In this document: piece by piece, positions 16,832 to 25,786 of the stretch
Layout: every line of letters starts with the position of its first letter
Position numbering within the stretch: position 1 is the first letter of the stretch
Virus record (IMG/VR): IMGVR_UViG_3300009159_000038
Span: 62,001-126,000 of that record
Strand: one strand, 5' to 3'
DNA from: a virus
DNA length: 64,000 bases
Notes under the pieces: generated by a model
Databases searched by the model: none
The model's input: only the letters and a program-made list of their open reading frames with translations
What the model was told of the DNA's origin: nothing
Translations under genes and position numbers: made by a program

Positions 16832-17323
16832 ATGAAATTTCTAAAAGTACGTAATGTGAAGTCACCTATCCGAGGAACTTCAAGATCTGCCGGTATCGAT
16901 TTTTTTGTTCCTGATGAATGGAATGAAGGTCAACCATACTCAATACCTCCAGGAGGCAGAGTTCTAATTCCCAGTGGAATCAAAGTAAATGTAATTGATG
17001 GTCATGCTCTTATTGCTTTTAATAAGAGTGGAATTGCCACGAAGAAAGGTATTGTCGTAGGTGCTGAAGTAGTTGATGAAGATTACCAAGGAGAAATTCA
17101 TTTACATATTATAAACACAAATCAACTAACCGAAACTTTCGGTGATAGTGCTTATGCAATAGATACTGGTTATGTAGACATTATTCCAGGTGAAAAATTA
17201 ATGCAATTTATTTTGCTACCTATTAATTATTCAATGCCAGAAGAAGTCGAAACCATCGATGATCTATATGATGGTGTTACTGAAAGAGGTGAAGGTGGAT
17301 TTGGATCAACTGGATTAAAATAA
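16832..17323 (+). CDS. dut: dUTPase
   Basis: 163 residues, trimeric dUTPase family. It hydrolyses dUTP to dUMP and pyrophosphate, keeping uracil out of DNA and feeding thymidylate synthesis. Motifs in order: SAGIDFF (1), NKSGIATKKG (2), VVDEDYQGEIHLHIINT (3, with the catalytic Asp), PGEKLMQFI (4) and the flexible C-terminal RGEGGFGSTGL (5). Grouped with nrdA/nrdB in the nucleotide-supply part of the genome. Confidence 0.95.
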   Translation: MKFLKVRNVKSPIRGTSRSAGIDFFVPDEWNEGQPYSIPPGGRVLIPSGIKVNVIDGHALIAFNKSGIATKKGIVVGAEVVDEDYQGEIHLHIINTNQLTETFGDSAYAIDTGYVDIIPGEKLMQFILLPINYSMPEEVETIDDLYDGVTERGEGGFGSTGLK

Positions 17324-17336
17324 AAAAAAACAAATT

Positions 17337-17564
17337 ATGCAAAATCAAAATTTAAAAGGACCGAGTGTCGATTTATCGATGACAACCGCTGTAAAATGTG
17401 AAGCTGAAGATTGTGAGAATGAACGTTTCCGAGAAGTATATTTGATTCGTAAAATATCATCTATAATTACCGGAAGTGCTAAAGATTCTTACATGCCAAT
17501 ACCAACTTTCGAGTGCACTAAATGCGGTCATATAAATAAAGAATTCACCGTAAAAACAACGTAA
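17337..17564 (+). CDS. Small zinc-ribbon protein
   Basis: 75 residues. Two Cys pairs frame a ribbon: C-x5-C near residue 20 (KCEAEDC) and CTKCGH near residue 62, with PIPTFEC before the second. Small zinc-ribbon proteins of this shape are seen in T4-like phages next to replication genes. The start of the polymerase gene directly abuts its stop. A role in replication or transcription is plausible but unproven. Confidence 0.6.
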   Translation: MQNQNLKGPSVDLSMTTAVKCEAEDCENERFREVYLIRKISSIITGSAKDSYMPIPTFECTKCGHINKEFTVKTT

Positions 17565-18965
17565 ATGATATTAGATATTGAAAACAATTTCAATGAATTA
17601 ACCATTTCTTATTTCAATAAGGAAGGAAATATTCGTTTAAAGAAATATAAACTAACTGAAGAACAATGTTCCAATTGGCGATTATGTTCTGAATCCGATA
17701 CCAAGAAATCTACACAATTCAGGAATTGGGATGGAAAACCAGTAAAGAAAGTTAAAGATAAAAAACTTCAAAAATTCTCCATCTATGAATTTATCAACAA
17801 TTTAGAAGATGAAGATAAAGATGAAATTATCGGCTTCCATCTTCCTAAAATACAATCCGTCGATATTGAAACTGAAGTAATTGATTCTTTTCCAGATCCA
17901 AATATTGCTCGAGAAAGAATCACCACAATTGCAATTTCAACAGAAACTAATAAAACTATTGTTCTTGGTTGGAAAAAGATCACAAAAGAACAAGAGAAAG
18001 AAATATTCGATAAACATCGAGAATATCTGAAAAACTTCGGTGATTGGGATTTCAAATATATTTGTTTCGAGGATGAATTCAATATGATGTATACTTTTGT
18101 TAATCAATTTATTCCAAATTTCTCCGTAATGATTGGATGGAATTTTATGAACTTTGACTGGAAATACATCTATAATCGTTGTAAAAAGCTCGGGATAGAT
18201 ATTACCTCGGCTTCTCCTAGTAAGAAAGTACAAGGTAATGACAATATCTTAATGCACGTTGGTATTATCGATTATCTTGATATTTATAGAAGATGGGATA
18301 GAACAGTAGCTATCAAAGAAAGCAATTCATTAGATTTTGTTGCTAGTGCTGTTTTAGGAACAACCAAATTAAAGTACAATGGAACTCTACAAGAGTTATA
18401 CGAAAATGATTATGACAAATACATTTTATATAATGCCGTCGATGCTGCATTGGTGTCTTTAATACATCGTAAATTAAAAACTCTTAATATGGTATTCTCT
18501 ATCGGATGTATTTGTCGCGTTCCCATCTATCGAGCTTCCTCGGCTGTGAATGTTACTGAAGCTCTTCTTTGGAAAGGATTCTATAATCGAAATCAAGTAA
18601 TTGCCGATGATAGAACCGAAAAAATCAAAGGATCTTATGAAGGTGCTTATGTTAAAGAACCTGAACCAGGAATGTTCAGAGCGGCAACATGTTTTGATTA
18701 TGCATCTCTATATCCATCAATTATGCGTCAATACAATGTGTCACCTGAATCATTCTTACGAAAAGAATTAAACCAAGAAAATCTAGAAAAATATCGTCAA
18801 GATCCCAATTTCGTTGTATCGGTTACCGGTGCAATATATGATAACTCTAAGGTTTCTGTGTTAAAAGAAATTCTAACCGACCTTTATACTGAACGTAAAA
18901 CGAATAAAAATCGTGGACTCGATATCGAAAGATCTCTAATTAAAATAAAAAAGAAAAATGCCTAA
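17565..18965 (+). CDS. 43A: DNA polymerase gp43, N-terminal part (43A)
   Basis: 466 residues: the exonuclease and first part of the palm of a family-B polymerase. Exo I is SVDIETEV (D100, E102), Exo II is GWNFMNFDWKYIYNR, Exo III is YNAVDAAL. Polymerase motif A is DYASLYPSIM (D378). The protein ends within the linker to the fingers (LTDLYTERKTNKNRG) and closes with a Lys-rich tail before a stop. The remaining palm, fingers and thumb are encoded at 23023. The two chains must assemble for activity. Overlaps nrdB by 8 nt. Confidence 0.95.
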   Translation: MILDIENNFNELTISYFNKEGNIRLKKYKLTEEQCSNWRLCSESDTKKSTQFRNWDGKPVKKVKDKKLQKFSIYEFINNLEDEDKDEIIGFHLPKIQSVDIETEVIDSFPDPNIARERITTIAISTETNKTIVLGWKKITKEQEKEIFDKHREYLKNFGDWDFKYICFEDEFNMMYTFVNQFIPNFSVMIGWNFMNFDWKYIYNRCKKLGIDITSASPSKKVQGNDNILMHVGIIDYLDIYRRWDRTVAIKESNSLDFVASAVLGTTKLKYNGTLQELYENDYDKYILYNAVDAALVSLIHRKLKTLNMVFSIGCICRVPIYRASSAVNVTEALLWKGFYNRNQVIADDRTEKIKGSYEGAYVKEPEPGMFRAATCFDYASLYPSIMRQYNVSPESFLRKELNQENLEKYRQDPNFVVSVTGAIYDNSKVSVLKEILTDLYTERKTNKNRGLDIERSLIKIKKKNA

Positions 18966-19962
18966 ACTATTCGAAGAACGATTGGAGTACAAGCCCTTTG
19001 AGTACCCTGTGTACTATAATGAAGGATGGTTAAAACAAATGCAAGCATTTTGGCTGCATACAGAAATACAAATGCAAGGTGATGTAAAAGATTGGAAAGA
19101 ACACCTTCTTCCTCATGAAAAAAATCTAGTTGGAAATATTCTTCTTGGTTTCGCACAAACTGAATGTGCTGTTTCTGATTATTGGACTGGAATGGTTACT
19201 AAATGGTTTCCTAAACATGAAATCAAACAAATGGCAATAGCCTTTGGTTCTCAAGAAACAATACATGCAACTGCATATTCTTATCTGAATGAAACTTTAG
19301 GTCTTGAAGATTTTGCTGCTTTTATGCATGAACCTACTATTGCTGCTAAATTCGAATATCTACTTTCAACGGAATCTGATTATACTCATGAAGATCTAAT
19401 AAAATCTCCTAAGGCTAGAAAAGATGCTGCTAAATCGCTTGCTATCTTTTCTGCATTTGCTGAAGGTGTTTCTTTATATTCATCGTTTGCCGTTTTATAT
19501 TCTTTTCAAATGCGAAACATGCTTAAAGGAATTGGTCAACAAATGAAATGGTCAGTAAGAGATGAATCACTACATTCTAAAATGGGTTGCCAACTATTCC
19601 GTCATATGTGTGAAGAGTATCCTGAATTAAAGGAAGATGTTCGTTATGAAGTTGAATATGCTGCGAAACTTATGGTAGATATGGAACATAAATTTATTAA
19701 TAAAATATTCGAAGAAGGAGATTTACTAAATCTCAAAGCTGAAGATGTTAAAAACTTTATTTCTCGTAGAGCAAATGAAAAGCTAATGGAATTAGGTTAC
19801 GATCCTATTTTAGAATATGATATTGAATCAGCTAATCAATTAGAATGGTTCGATCACTTAACTGGTGGAACTACACATACCGACTTTTTTGCTATTCGTT
19901 CAACTGATTATGCAAAAGCCGGTGAAGGTGAAGATTGGTCCGATGATGAACTATGGAATTAA
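18958..19962 (+). CDS. nrdB: Ribonucleotide reductase class Ia beta subunit (NrdB)
   Basis: 334 residues. It holds the di-metal site and tyrosyl radical used by NrdA. E100, H103 and Y107 in SQETIHATAYSY keep the E-x2-H-x3-Y spacing of E. coli E115/H118/Y122, so the radical Tyr is present. Helix blocks TECAVSDYW and SVRDESLHSKMG (metal-binding E and H) follow. The C-terminus is acidic (GEDWSDDELWN), the usual NrdA-docking tail. Its ATG is inside the end of 43A. Confidence 0.95.
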   Translation: MPKLFEERLEYKPFEYPVYYNEGWLKQMQAFWLHTEIQMQGDVKDWKEHLLPHEKNLVGNILLGFAQTECAVSDYWTGMVTKWFPKHEIKQMAIAFGSQETIHATAYSYLNETLGLEDFAAFMHEPTIAAKFEYLLSTESDYTHEDLIKSPKARKDAAKSLAIFSAFAEGVSLYSSFAVLYSFQMRNMLKGIGQQMKWSVRDESLHSKMGCQLFRHMCEEYPELKEDVRYEVEYAAKLMVDMEHKFINKIFEEGDLLNLKAEDVKNFISRRANEKLMELGYDPILEYDIESANQLEWFDHLTGGTTHTDFFAIRSTDYAKAGEGEDWSDDELWN

Positions 19963-19976
19963 AAATTAAGTAATAT

Positions 19977-21785
19977 ATGGAAGAAAGAAAAGATAATATA
20001 AATCATCATGGAACCGAATTAGGTTGGGAACTCGGTGTAGATTTTCCTATGTGGGGAAATACCGAGATTTACGTAAAGACAATATCTAAAGGATATTTGT
20101 TAAAAGGAGAGACTCCTAAAGATGCCTATTGGCGAGTATGTACAACCGTAGCAAAACGTTTAGGCAAACCAGAAATGGCTTCTAAATTCTTTGATTATAT
20201 TTGGAAAGGTTGGTTAAATCTAGCTACTCCAGTTCTTTCAAATACCGGAACTGAACGAGGTCTTCCAATATCATGTTTTGGTATTGATGTTGCCGATTCA
20301 ATTTTTGATATTGGTACCAAGAATCTGGAACTTATGTTGCTTGCTAAACATGGTGGTGGTGTTGGAGTTGGTATTAATCAAATCCGACCTGCCGGAACAA
20401 TAATCAAGAATAATGGAACATCTGATGGTGTCGTTCCTTTTTGTAAAATTTATGATTCAACTATTTTAGCAACTTCACAAGGAAGTGTTAGACGAGGCGC
20501 TGCTTCTGTTAATATTGATATTGAACACAATGATTTTTGGGAATGGTTAGAAATTCGAGAACCAAAAGGTGATGTTAATCGACAATCTCTTAATCTGCAT
20601 CAATGCGTTATTATCTCTGATGCATTTATGAATAAAGTTGAACAAGGAGATAAAGAAGCAAGATCAAGATGGACTGCAGTACTTCGTAAACGACGTACAA
20701 CCGGTGAACCATATATCATGTACAAAGGAAATGTTAATCGCAACAATCCTGAAGCCTATAAACAAAATGGTCTTAAAGTTTACATGACTAATATTTGTTC
20801 AGAAATTACTTTACATACCGACGAATCTCATTCATTTGTATGTTGTTTATCTTCTATTAATCTTGCTAAATATGATGAATGGAAAGATACTGATCTTATT
20901 TACACATCAACTTGGTTTTTAGATGGTGTACTTGAAGAATTTATACAGAAAGCAAAATACATGAGCGGATTTACCAATTCTGTTAGATCTGCCGAAAAAG
21001 GAAGAGCATTAGGTCTTGGAGTTTTAGGATGGCATACTTATTTACAAGATAAAGGGCTTCCTTTCGAAGGTCTTCTTGCAAGATTCGAAACTCGCAAGAT
21101 ATTCTCTCAAATTAAGCTAGAATCTGATCAAGCTTCTAGAGATATGGCTAGAGAATATGGAGAACCACTTTGGTGTATTGGAACTGGAATGCGTAATACT
21201 CATTTACGAGCAATTGCACCAACCGTATCCAATTCTAAATTAAGTGGAAATGTATCTGCTGGTATTGAACCATGGGCAGCAAACGTATTTACCGAACAAA
21301 CTGCTAAAGGAACTTTCATTCGTAAAAATCCTACATTGGAGAAATATCTTAAACGTATGAAACGTAATCAAAAAGAAGTATGGGATCAAATACTTATTGA
21401 TGGTGGATCGATTCAAGGTTTACAATTTCTAGATGATTGGTTCTTTCACCGAGATTCTTTGGTAAATAAAGAAAAGATCGAAACTTTATCTGATATTGAA
21501 AAAACCGAATTGATTCCATTCAAAGATGTATTTAAGACATTCAAAGAAATTAATCAATTGGAATTAGTAAAACAAGCCGGATTACGTCAACAATACATTG
21601 ACCAATCAGTTTCTCTTAATCTTGCATTTCCTACTGAAGCTACTCCTAAATTTATCAATCAAGTTCATATGGAAGCTTACAAACAAGGAATTAAAACACT
21701 CTATTACATGAGAACCGAATCTGTTCTTCGAGGTGATATTGCCGCTAAAGCACTCGATGAAAATTGTGCATCTTGCGACGGATAG
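19977..21785 (+). CDS. nrdA: Ribonucleotide reductase class Ia alpha subunit (NrdA), short form
   Basis: 602 residues; it reduces ribonucleoside diphosphates. Catalytic residues are present: C100 (LPISCFG), N272, C274 and E276 (NICSEITL), the second redox Cys in SFVCCLSS (289/290), Y576/Y577 for radical transfer, and C597/C600 near the C-terminus for re-reduction. It is about 150 residues shorter than T4 or E. coli NrdA. The N-terminal ATP-cone, which switches activity off with dATP, is absent. A strong terminator follows. Confidence 0.95.
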   Translation: MEERKDNINHHGTELGWELGVDFPMWGNTEIYVKTISKGYLLKGETPKDAYWRVCTTVAKRLGKPEMASKFFDYIWKGWLNLATPVLSNTGTERGLPISCFGIDVADSIFDIGTKNLELMLLAKHGGGVGVGINQIRPAGTIIKNNGTSDGVVPFCKIYDSTILATSQGSVRRGAASVNIDIEHNDFWEWLEIREPKGDVNRQSLNLHQCVIISDAFMNKVEQGDKEARSRWTAVLRKRRTTGEPYIMYKGNVNRNNPEAYKQNGLKVYMTNICSEITLHTDESHSFVCCLSSINLAKYDEWKDTDLIYTSTWFLDGVLEEFIQKAKYMSGFTNSVRSAEKGRALGLGVLGWHTYLQDKGLPFEGLLARFETRKIFSQIKLESDQASRDMAREYGEPLWCIGTGMRNTHLRAIAPTVSNSKLSGNVSAGIEPWAANVFTEQTAKGTFIRKNPTLEKYLKRMKRNQKEVWDQILIDGGSIQGLQFLDDWFFHRDSLVNKEKIETLSDIEKTELIPFKDVFKTFKEINQLELVKQAGLRQQYIDQSVSLNLAFPTEATPKFINQVHMEAYKQGIKTLYYMRTESVLRGDIAAKALDENCASCDG

Positions 21786-21806
21786 TAAAAACTAATTAAC
21801 ATATTT

Positions 21807-21835
21807 AAGGGATTCATTTTTATGGATCCCTTTTT
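21807..21835 (+). terminator. Rho-independent terminator after nrdA
   Basis: AAGGGATTCAT pairs with ATGGATCCCTT around TTTT, with one T/G wobble, followed by five T residues. It separates the nrd genes from the clamp region. Confidence 0.88.
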
Positions 21836-21848
21836 CATATAATTAAAT

Positions 21849-22061
21849 ATGGCGATATTACATCATTTAAGTAAACCTAAATCTAGACAAGATATTGTCT
21901 TTGAAGAAGATCTAGCAATGGATTCAGATGGATGGTTCATTCGAGTAAAACACATAAACAAAAAAGACGGATCTACCGCTAGTTCATCGTGTATTATACT
22001 CAAAGATATGGAACAATGGCTAAATACTTATATCCGAGATGGATATGCAGAGCTTACTTAA
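21849..22061 (+). CDS. Small hypothetical protein before the clamp
   Basis: 70 residues, soluble. It has a SKPKSRQDIVFEEDLAMD N-terminal segment and DMEQWLNTYIRDGY at the C-terminus. Start lies 14 nt after the nrdA terminator, so it probably begins a new transcript or is reached by read-through. No family recognised. Confidence 0.5.
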   Translation: MAILHHLSKPKSRQDIVFEEDLAMDSDGWFIRVKHINKKDGSTASSSCIILKDMEQWLNTYIRDGYAELT

Positions 22062-22101
22062 TAATCAAATCAATCATAAAATAATAAACAAATCAATAAA
22101 A

Positions 22102-22848
22102 ATGAAAATTAAAATCACGAAAATTTCCGTTGCAAATTTATCTATGTTAGTAAGGAAAATGTTGCTAATGGACAATTCAATCTATTTGAATTTTGATAGT
22201 GAAAGAATTTGGTCAGATGTTTATACTCCAACAAAGGATGTTGTAAAATCTAATTACCTTCCAATCGCCAGCGTATTTGAATTTGAATCACCAATAACAC
22301 AACCAATTAAGTTATCGTTCTATTCAGGATCTAAGCTACTCGAATGTTTAAAATATTTTGATGCACATCATCTTTCTGCCGAAGTATCTTGCTTCGAAGA
22401 TATGGAAGATAAACTAATCTATGCAGATAAAATCATTCTACAAGATCAAAAACTAAAAATTGAAATTGCCTGTCAAGATATTTCTTTAGGATTCACTTCA
22501 ATGACTCCAGATCAAACCATTCGAGCATTTGATCTTGGTAGTGAAGAATTCCAATTTATCTTAGCCGCTGAAGACTTCAATAAAATTGTATCTTTACAAA
22601 CAATGGATAAGGGTGAATTACTATCAATTTATTCCGACGAACAAGGTGTACATATCAAAAATGAAGGATTTGATATTATCGTAGATGATCGAGTAAAAAT
22701 CAAATCTACTCCAAAAAATATCTTCAAATCTTTTCTATCTAGAATTGATAAAGAAACTTATCGCATCCATGTTTGTTCTAATAAATTAATTCTTGATTCA
22801 ACTGAAACAAACACAAAATTAGCTCTAAACCTAGCAATAACAGAATAA
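22102..22848 (+). CDS. 45: Sliding clamp (T4 gp45-like)
   Basis: 248 residues (T4 228). I chose the ATG at 22102 (MKIKITK); an ATG at 22039 would add an unlikely Asn-rich leader overlapping the previous gene. The protein has two beta-rich halves: an AAEDFNKIVSL helix and MDKGELLSIYSDEQGVHIK strand match the second domain layout of gp45. The clamp tethers the polymerase and, in T4, activates late transcription with gp33 and gp55. The clamp-loader gene lies at 49580. Family assignment is by fold pattern and context. Confidence 0.65.
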   Translation: MKIKITKISVANLSMLVRKMLLMDNSIYLNFDSERIWSDVYTPTKDVVKSNYLPIASVFEFESPITQPIKLSFYSGSKLLECLKYFDAHHLSAEVSCFEDMEDKLIYADKIILQDQKLKIEIACQDISLGFTSMTPDQTIRAFDLGSEEFQFILAAEDFNKIVSLQTMDKGELLSIYSDEQGVHIKNEGFDIIVDDRVKIKSTPKNIFKSFLSRIDKETYRIHVCSNKLILDSTETNTKLALNLAITE

Positions 22849-22853
22849 AAATT

Positions 22854-23030
22854 ATGTACAACCTATACCCAAAATTTATTCATTACAATGAATATACGAA
22901 AAAATGGTTCGCTTTCGATAGAGAAGAAGCCGTTTTATATCTTAACGATAATACACAAATGGAATCTCTTAAAGAATACAATTCAATTGAAGATTTATTA
23001 AAGGACCATAAACAAAAAACAAATGATTAA
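22854..23030 (+). CDS. Small ORF between clamp and polymerase C-terminal gene
   Basis: 58 residues read directly from the sequence: begins MYNLYPKFIHYNEYTKKWFAF and ends KDHKQKTND. It starts 5 nt after the clamp stop and overlaps 43B by 8 nt, the same arrangement as 43A and nrdB, which supports it being translated. Aromatic-rich, unknown family. Confidence 0.5.
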   Translation: MYNLYPKFIHYNEYTKKWFAFDREEAVLYLNDNTQMESLKEYNSIEDLLKDHKQKTND

Positions 23031-24231
23031 TTTCAATCCAGAAAAAATTGCAATAGAAGATATTCCAGCACTTCTCGAATCCCTATCAGGTAAAGATCGA
23101 GAAGATGCTATAACCGCTCTTAAAGCCGAACAACTTCGATGCAGTACTCAGGAACAGGGAATTAAACTAATTATTAACTCAATTTATGGAGCCTTCGCGA
23201 ATGAGTATTTTCACTTCTATAATATTTCAGTTGCAGAAACAGTAACTCTTCAAGGACAAGATGCTATCAAATTTACTGAACGTATGGTTGATAAGTATTT
23301 CAAAGAATTCTTTCATCGAGACAAACCTTTACTAACTGAATTAGGTGTTATCGAAAACCAAGTAGTTCCTAGAATCAAAGGTAATGTTTGGAAATATACC
23401 GATACGGATTCAGGTTATTTAATCTTCGAAGAATGTATGGAAGCGGTTCAATGGAAAGGTACCGTAAAAGAATTTGTTCTAACTCTTAATTCCTTTAGAT
23501 TATCTGATTATATTAAGAAAGTTCTTAATGATTATGCCAAAACATTTCAAACCGAAAATTATCTAGATTTCGAATTAGAAACTATTGCAGAAAATGCAAT
23601 TTGGGTAGCTAAGAAAAAATACATCCAAAATATCATTTGGAAAGATGGTAAAGATTACGATAATCTTTCATATATCAAAACAACTGGTCTAGAAATTATT
23701 CAATCATCAACTCCTGTATTTTGCAGAGGTAAACTTATCGATGCTGTAAAGTATATGTTCTCAAAAGGTAAGATTACCGAAAAAGACGTAAGTGATTTAG
23801 TTAAGCTAATCAAAGAAATCAAACGAGAATTTAAGCTATCTAATATTGAAAAAATTTCAATGGGTCGTTCGGTTTCCGATTATCAAAAATTTGTAATCAA
23901 CGATAACGATAAGCTAGAACTTCAAAAAGGTTGTCCTATTCATGTTCGAGCAGCAGCACATTACAATTATTTACTTAATCAAAATCCCAAACTTAAAGGT
24001 AAATACGAAATGATTCGATCAGGTGATAAGCTAAAATGGTATCATGCAAACGATTCATTTTGTGATGTATTCGCCTATAAAGCAGGAATGCATCCCATGG
24101 AAATTGCTCCTAAAATGAATATTGAAAGACAATTTCAAGGATCAATTCTAGATCCACTTAATCGAATCATAACGCCAACAGGTATTCCGGCTTTGAATCC
24201 TTCATTGGCATATACAGTAAGCCTTTTCTAA
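23023..24231 (+). CDS. 43B: DNA polymerase gp43, C-terminal part (43B)
   Basis: 402 residues: the end of the palm, fingers and thumb. Motif B is GIKLIINSIYGAFANE, motif C is YTDTDSGY (D127, D129), then a KKKYIQN block and GCPIHVRAA. It ends in hydrophobic residues (YTVSLF), like clamp-binding tails. The first 45 residues before motif B are a linker not obviously polymerase. With 43A it adds up to 868 residues (T4 gp43 has 898), so no essential domain seems lost. nrdB, nrdA, 45 and two small genes separate the halves. Confidence 0.93.
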   Translation: MINFNPEKIAIEDIPALLESLSGKDREDAITALKAEQLRCSTQEQGIKLIINSIYGAFANEYFHFYNISVAETVTLQGQDAIKFTERMVDKYFKEFFHRDKPLLTELGVIENQVVPRIKGNVWKYTDTDSGYLIFEECMEAVQWKGTVKEFVLTLNSFRLSDYIKKVLNDYAKTFQTENYLDFELETIAENAIWVAKKKYIQNIIWKDGKDYDNLSYIKTTGLEIIQSSTPVFCRGKLIDAVKYMFSKGKITEKDVSDLVKLIKEIKREFKLSNIEKISMGRSVSDYQKFVINDNDKLELQKGCPIHVRAAAHYNYLLNQNPKLKGKYEMIRSGDKLKWYHANDSFCDVFAYKAGMHPMEIAPKMNIERQFQGSILDPLNRIITPTGIPALNPSLAYTVSLF

Positions 24232-24259
24232 CATATAAAAATTAAATTAAATAAACAAC

Positions 24260-25453
24260 ATGAGCAAAGAATTTACAATTGGTGAGCTTCAGAAAGAGCT
24301 TAGAAAAATCAATCCATTTGGTGACGTTATCAGCAAATCGGAATTTTCAAAAATAACAGAATGGATCGATACTGGAAATTATCATCTAAACGCAGTTTTT
24401 AGTGGTGATCTTTTCGGTGGTATTCCTAACAATCGAACAATATGTTTAGCTGGTGATTCAGGTACTGGTAAAACATTCTTACTTCTTAATATGGTCGCAA
24501 AAGCTCAGGAAATGGGTTATTATGTGGTTTATTATGATACTGAAGGTGCAGTCGATGTAGATAACATTCAATCATTTGGAGTTAATCCTGAAAGATTCGA
24601 TCATCAACCGGTTTCAGATATTGCAAAATTCAGAACTTCTATTACCACATTAGTGAAAAAAATGATGGAAGCTAAACAAGCTAAAATGACTCTACCTAAA
24701 ATCATGATTTGTCTCGATTCGTTAGGGATGCTTGCAACTACAAAAGAAATTGATGATGCAATCAGTGGAAATACTGCCGCTGATATGACTCGTGCAAAAT
24801 CGATTCGCTCTTTATTCCGTATTATTACTTCTGATCTAACTGGTCTTGGAATTCCATTCGTATTTACAAATCACACATACGCTTCTACTGGAATGTTCCC
24901 TACAGTGAACCTATCCGGTGGTGGAGGTTTAATCTATTCGGCTTCTGTTATCTTGGCTTTATCTAAAGCTCAAATTAAAGAAGGAACCGTACAAACTGGA
25001 ATTATTGTTACCGTTAAAACTCTTAAAAATCGTTTTGGTAAACCAATTCCTATTAAGTTTCATATCCGTTGGGATAAAGGAATGAACCCTTATATTGGAA
25101 TGGAAGAATATATGAATTGGGAAACTTGTGGTATTCAAAAAGGAAATTTAATTACCGATAAAGAATACGAGAAAATGAGCGATAAAGATAAAGCAACCGC
25201 TCATTCTTTTGATTATCAAGGTGAAACCAAATACTTCATTCCTCGCGAAACTGCTCGTAATTATATAGTTAAACATTTAGGAAAGGGTATTCCAGCTAAT
25301 GAATTATTTACTCCGGAAGTTTGGACTAACGAAATACTACAGATGATTAATGAAAAATGTATTAAACCTAAATTCAGCTATGGAATTAATTCTGCTGAAG
25401 ATGAAGTTGAATCAATTTTCTTAAACTCTGATGATATTAGCGATGCTGAATAA
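24260..25453 (+). CDS. uvsX: RecA-like recombinase UvsX
   Basis: 397 residues (T4 391). It forms filaments on ssDNA and catalyses strand exchange. Walker A is GDSGTGKT (65-72), followed by YYDTEGAVD and the Walker B strand IMICLDSLGML. The second half keeps the FTNHTYAS and LSGGGGLIYSAS blocks. Acidic C-terminus (SEDEVESIF-like region). Overlaps the next gene by 11 nt. Confidence 0.95.
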   Translation: MSKEFTIGELQKELRKINPFGDVISKSEFSKITEWIDTGNYHLNAVFSGDLFGGIPNNRTICLAGDSGTGKTFLLLNMVAKAQEMGYYVVYYDTEGAVDVDNIQSFGVNPERFDHQPVSDIAKFRTSITTLVKKMMEAKQAKMTLPKIMICLDSLGMLATTKEIDDAISGNTAADMTRAKSIRSLFRIITSDLTGLGIPFVFTNHTYASTGMFPTVNLSGGGGLIYSASVILALSKAQIKEGTVQTGIIVTVKTLKNRFGKPIPIKFHIRWDKGMNPYIGMEEYMNWETCGIQKGNLITDKEYEKMSDKDKATAHSFDYQGETKYFIPRETARNYIVKHLGKGIPANELFTPEVWTNEILQMINEKCIKPKFSYGINSAEDEVESIFLNSDDISDAE

Positions 25454-25754
25454 AGAACAAATAAAAATCAAATACATGCTCGGATCTTTTCGAGATGAAC
25501 TAGATTTTCCTACATATGAGGACTTCCTCTACCTAGTACATAATTGGTACTGGGTAGAAGGTGGTCATAATTTTATACATACATATCGTGGTTTAGAAGA
25601 AACCGGTAATGTGATTTTTCCAGATTCAACCTTGAAAGAAAAACTAAACGGAAACATTGAACAATATAACGACCTTATTAGCAATTTGCTAAAGGACAAC
25701 AAAATAAAAGTAAATAAAGATACTAAATTCACAATATACTATGAAGTTCTATAA
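25443..25754 (+). CDS. Small protein between uvsX and helicase gene 41
   Basis: 103 residues from the ATG at 25443 (MLNKEQIKIK); an ATG at 25431 would give 107. It has FRDELDFPTYEDFLYLVHNW and a Trp/Tyr-rich turn. In T4, gene 40 sits in this exact place between uvsX and 41, but I see no clear sequence likeness, so I call it only by position. Confidence 0.5.
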   Translation: MLNKEQIKIKYMLGSFRDELDFPTYEDFLYLVHNWYWVEGGHNFIHTYRGLEETGNVIFPDSTLKEKLNGNIEQYNDLISNLLKDNKIKVNKDTKFTIYYEVL

Positions 25755-25786
25755 CAACATATAATTAACATATAATTATAAAATCT

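Noticed and set aside
22039-22101. ATG at 22039 as sliding clamp start
   Set aside because: It would overlap the upstream gene and add an Asn/Ile/Lys-rich stretch unlike a clamp N-terminus.
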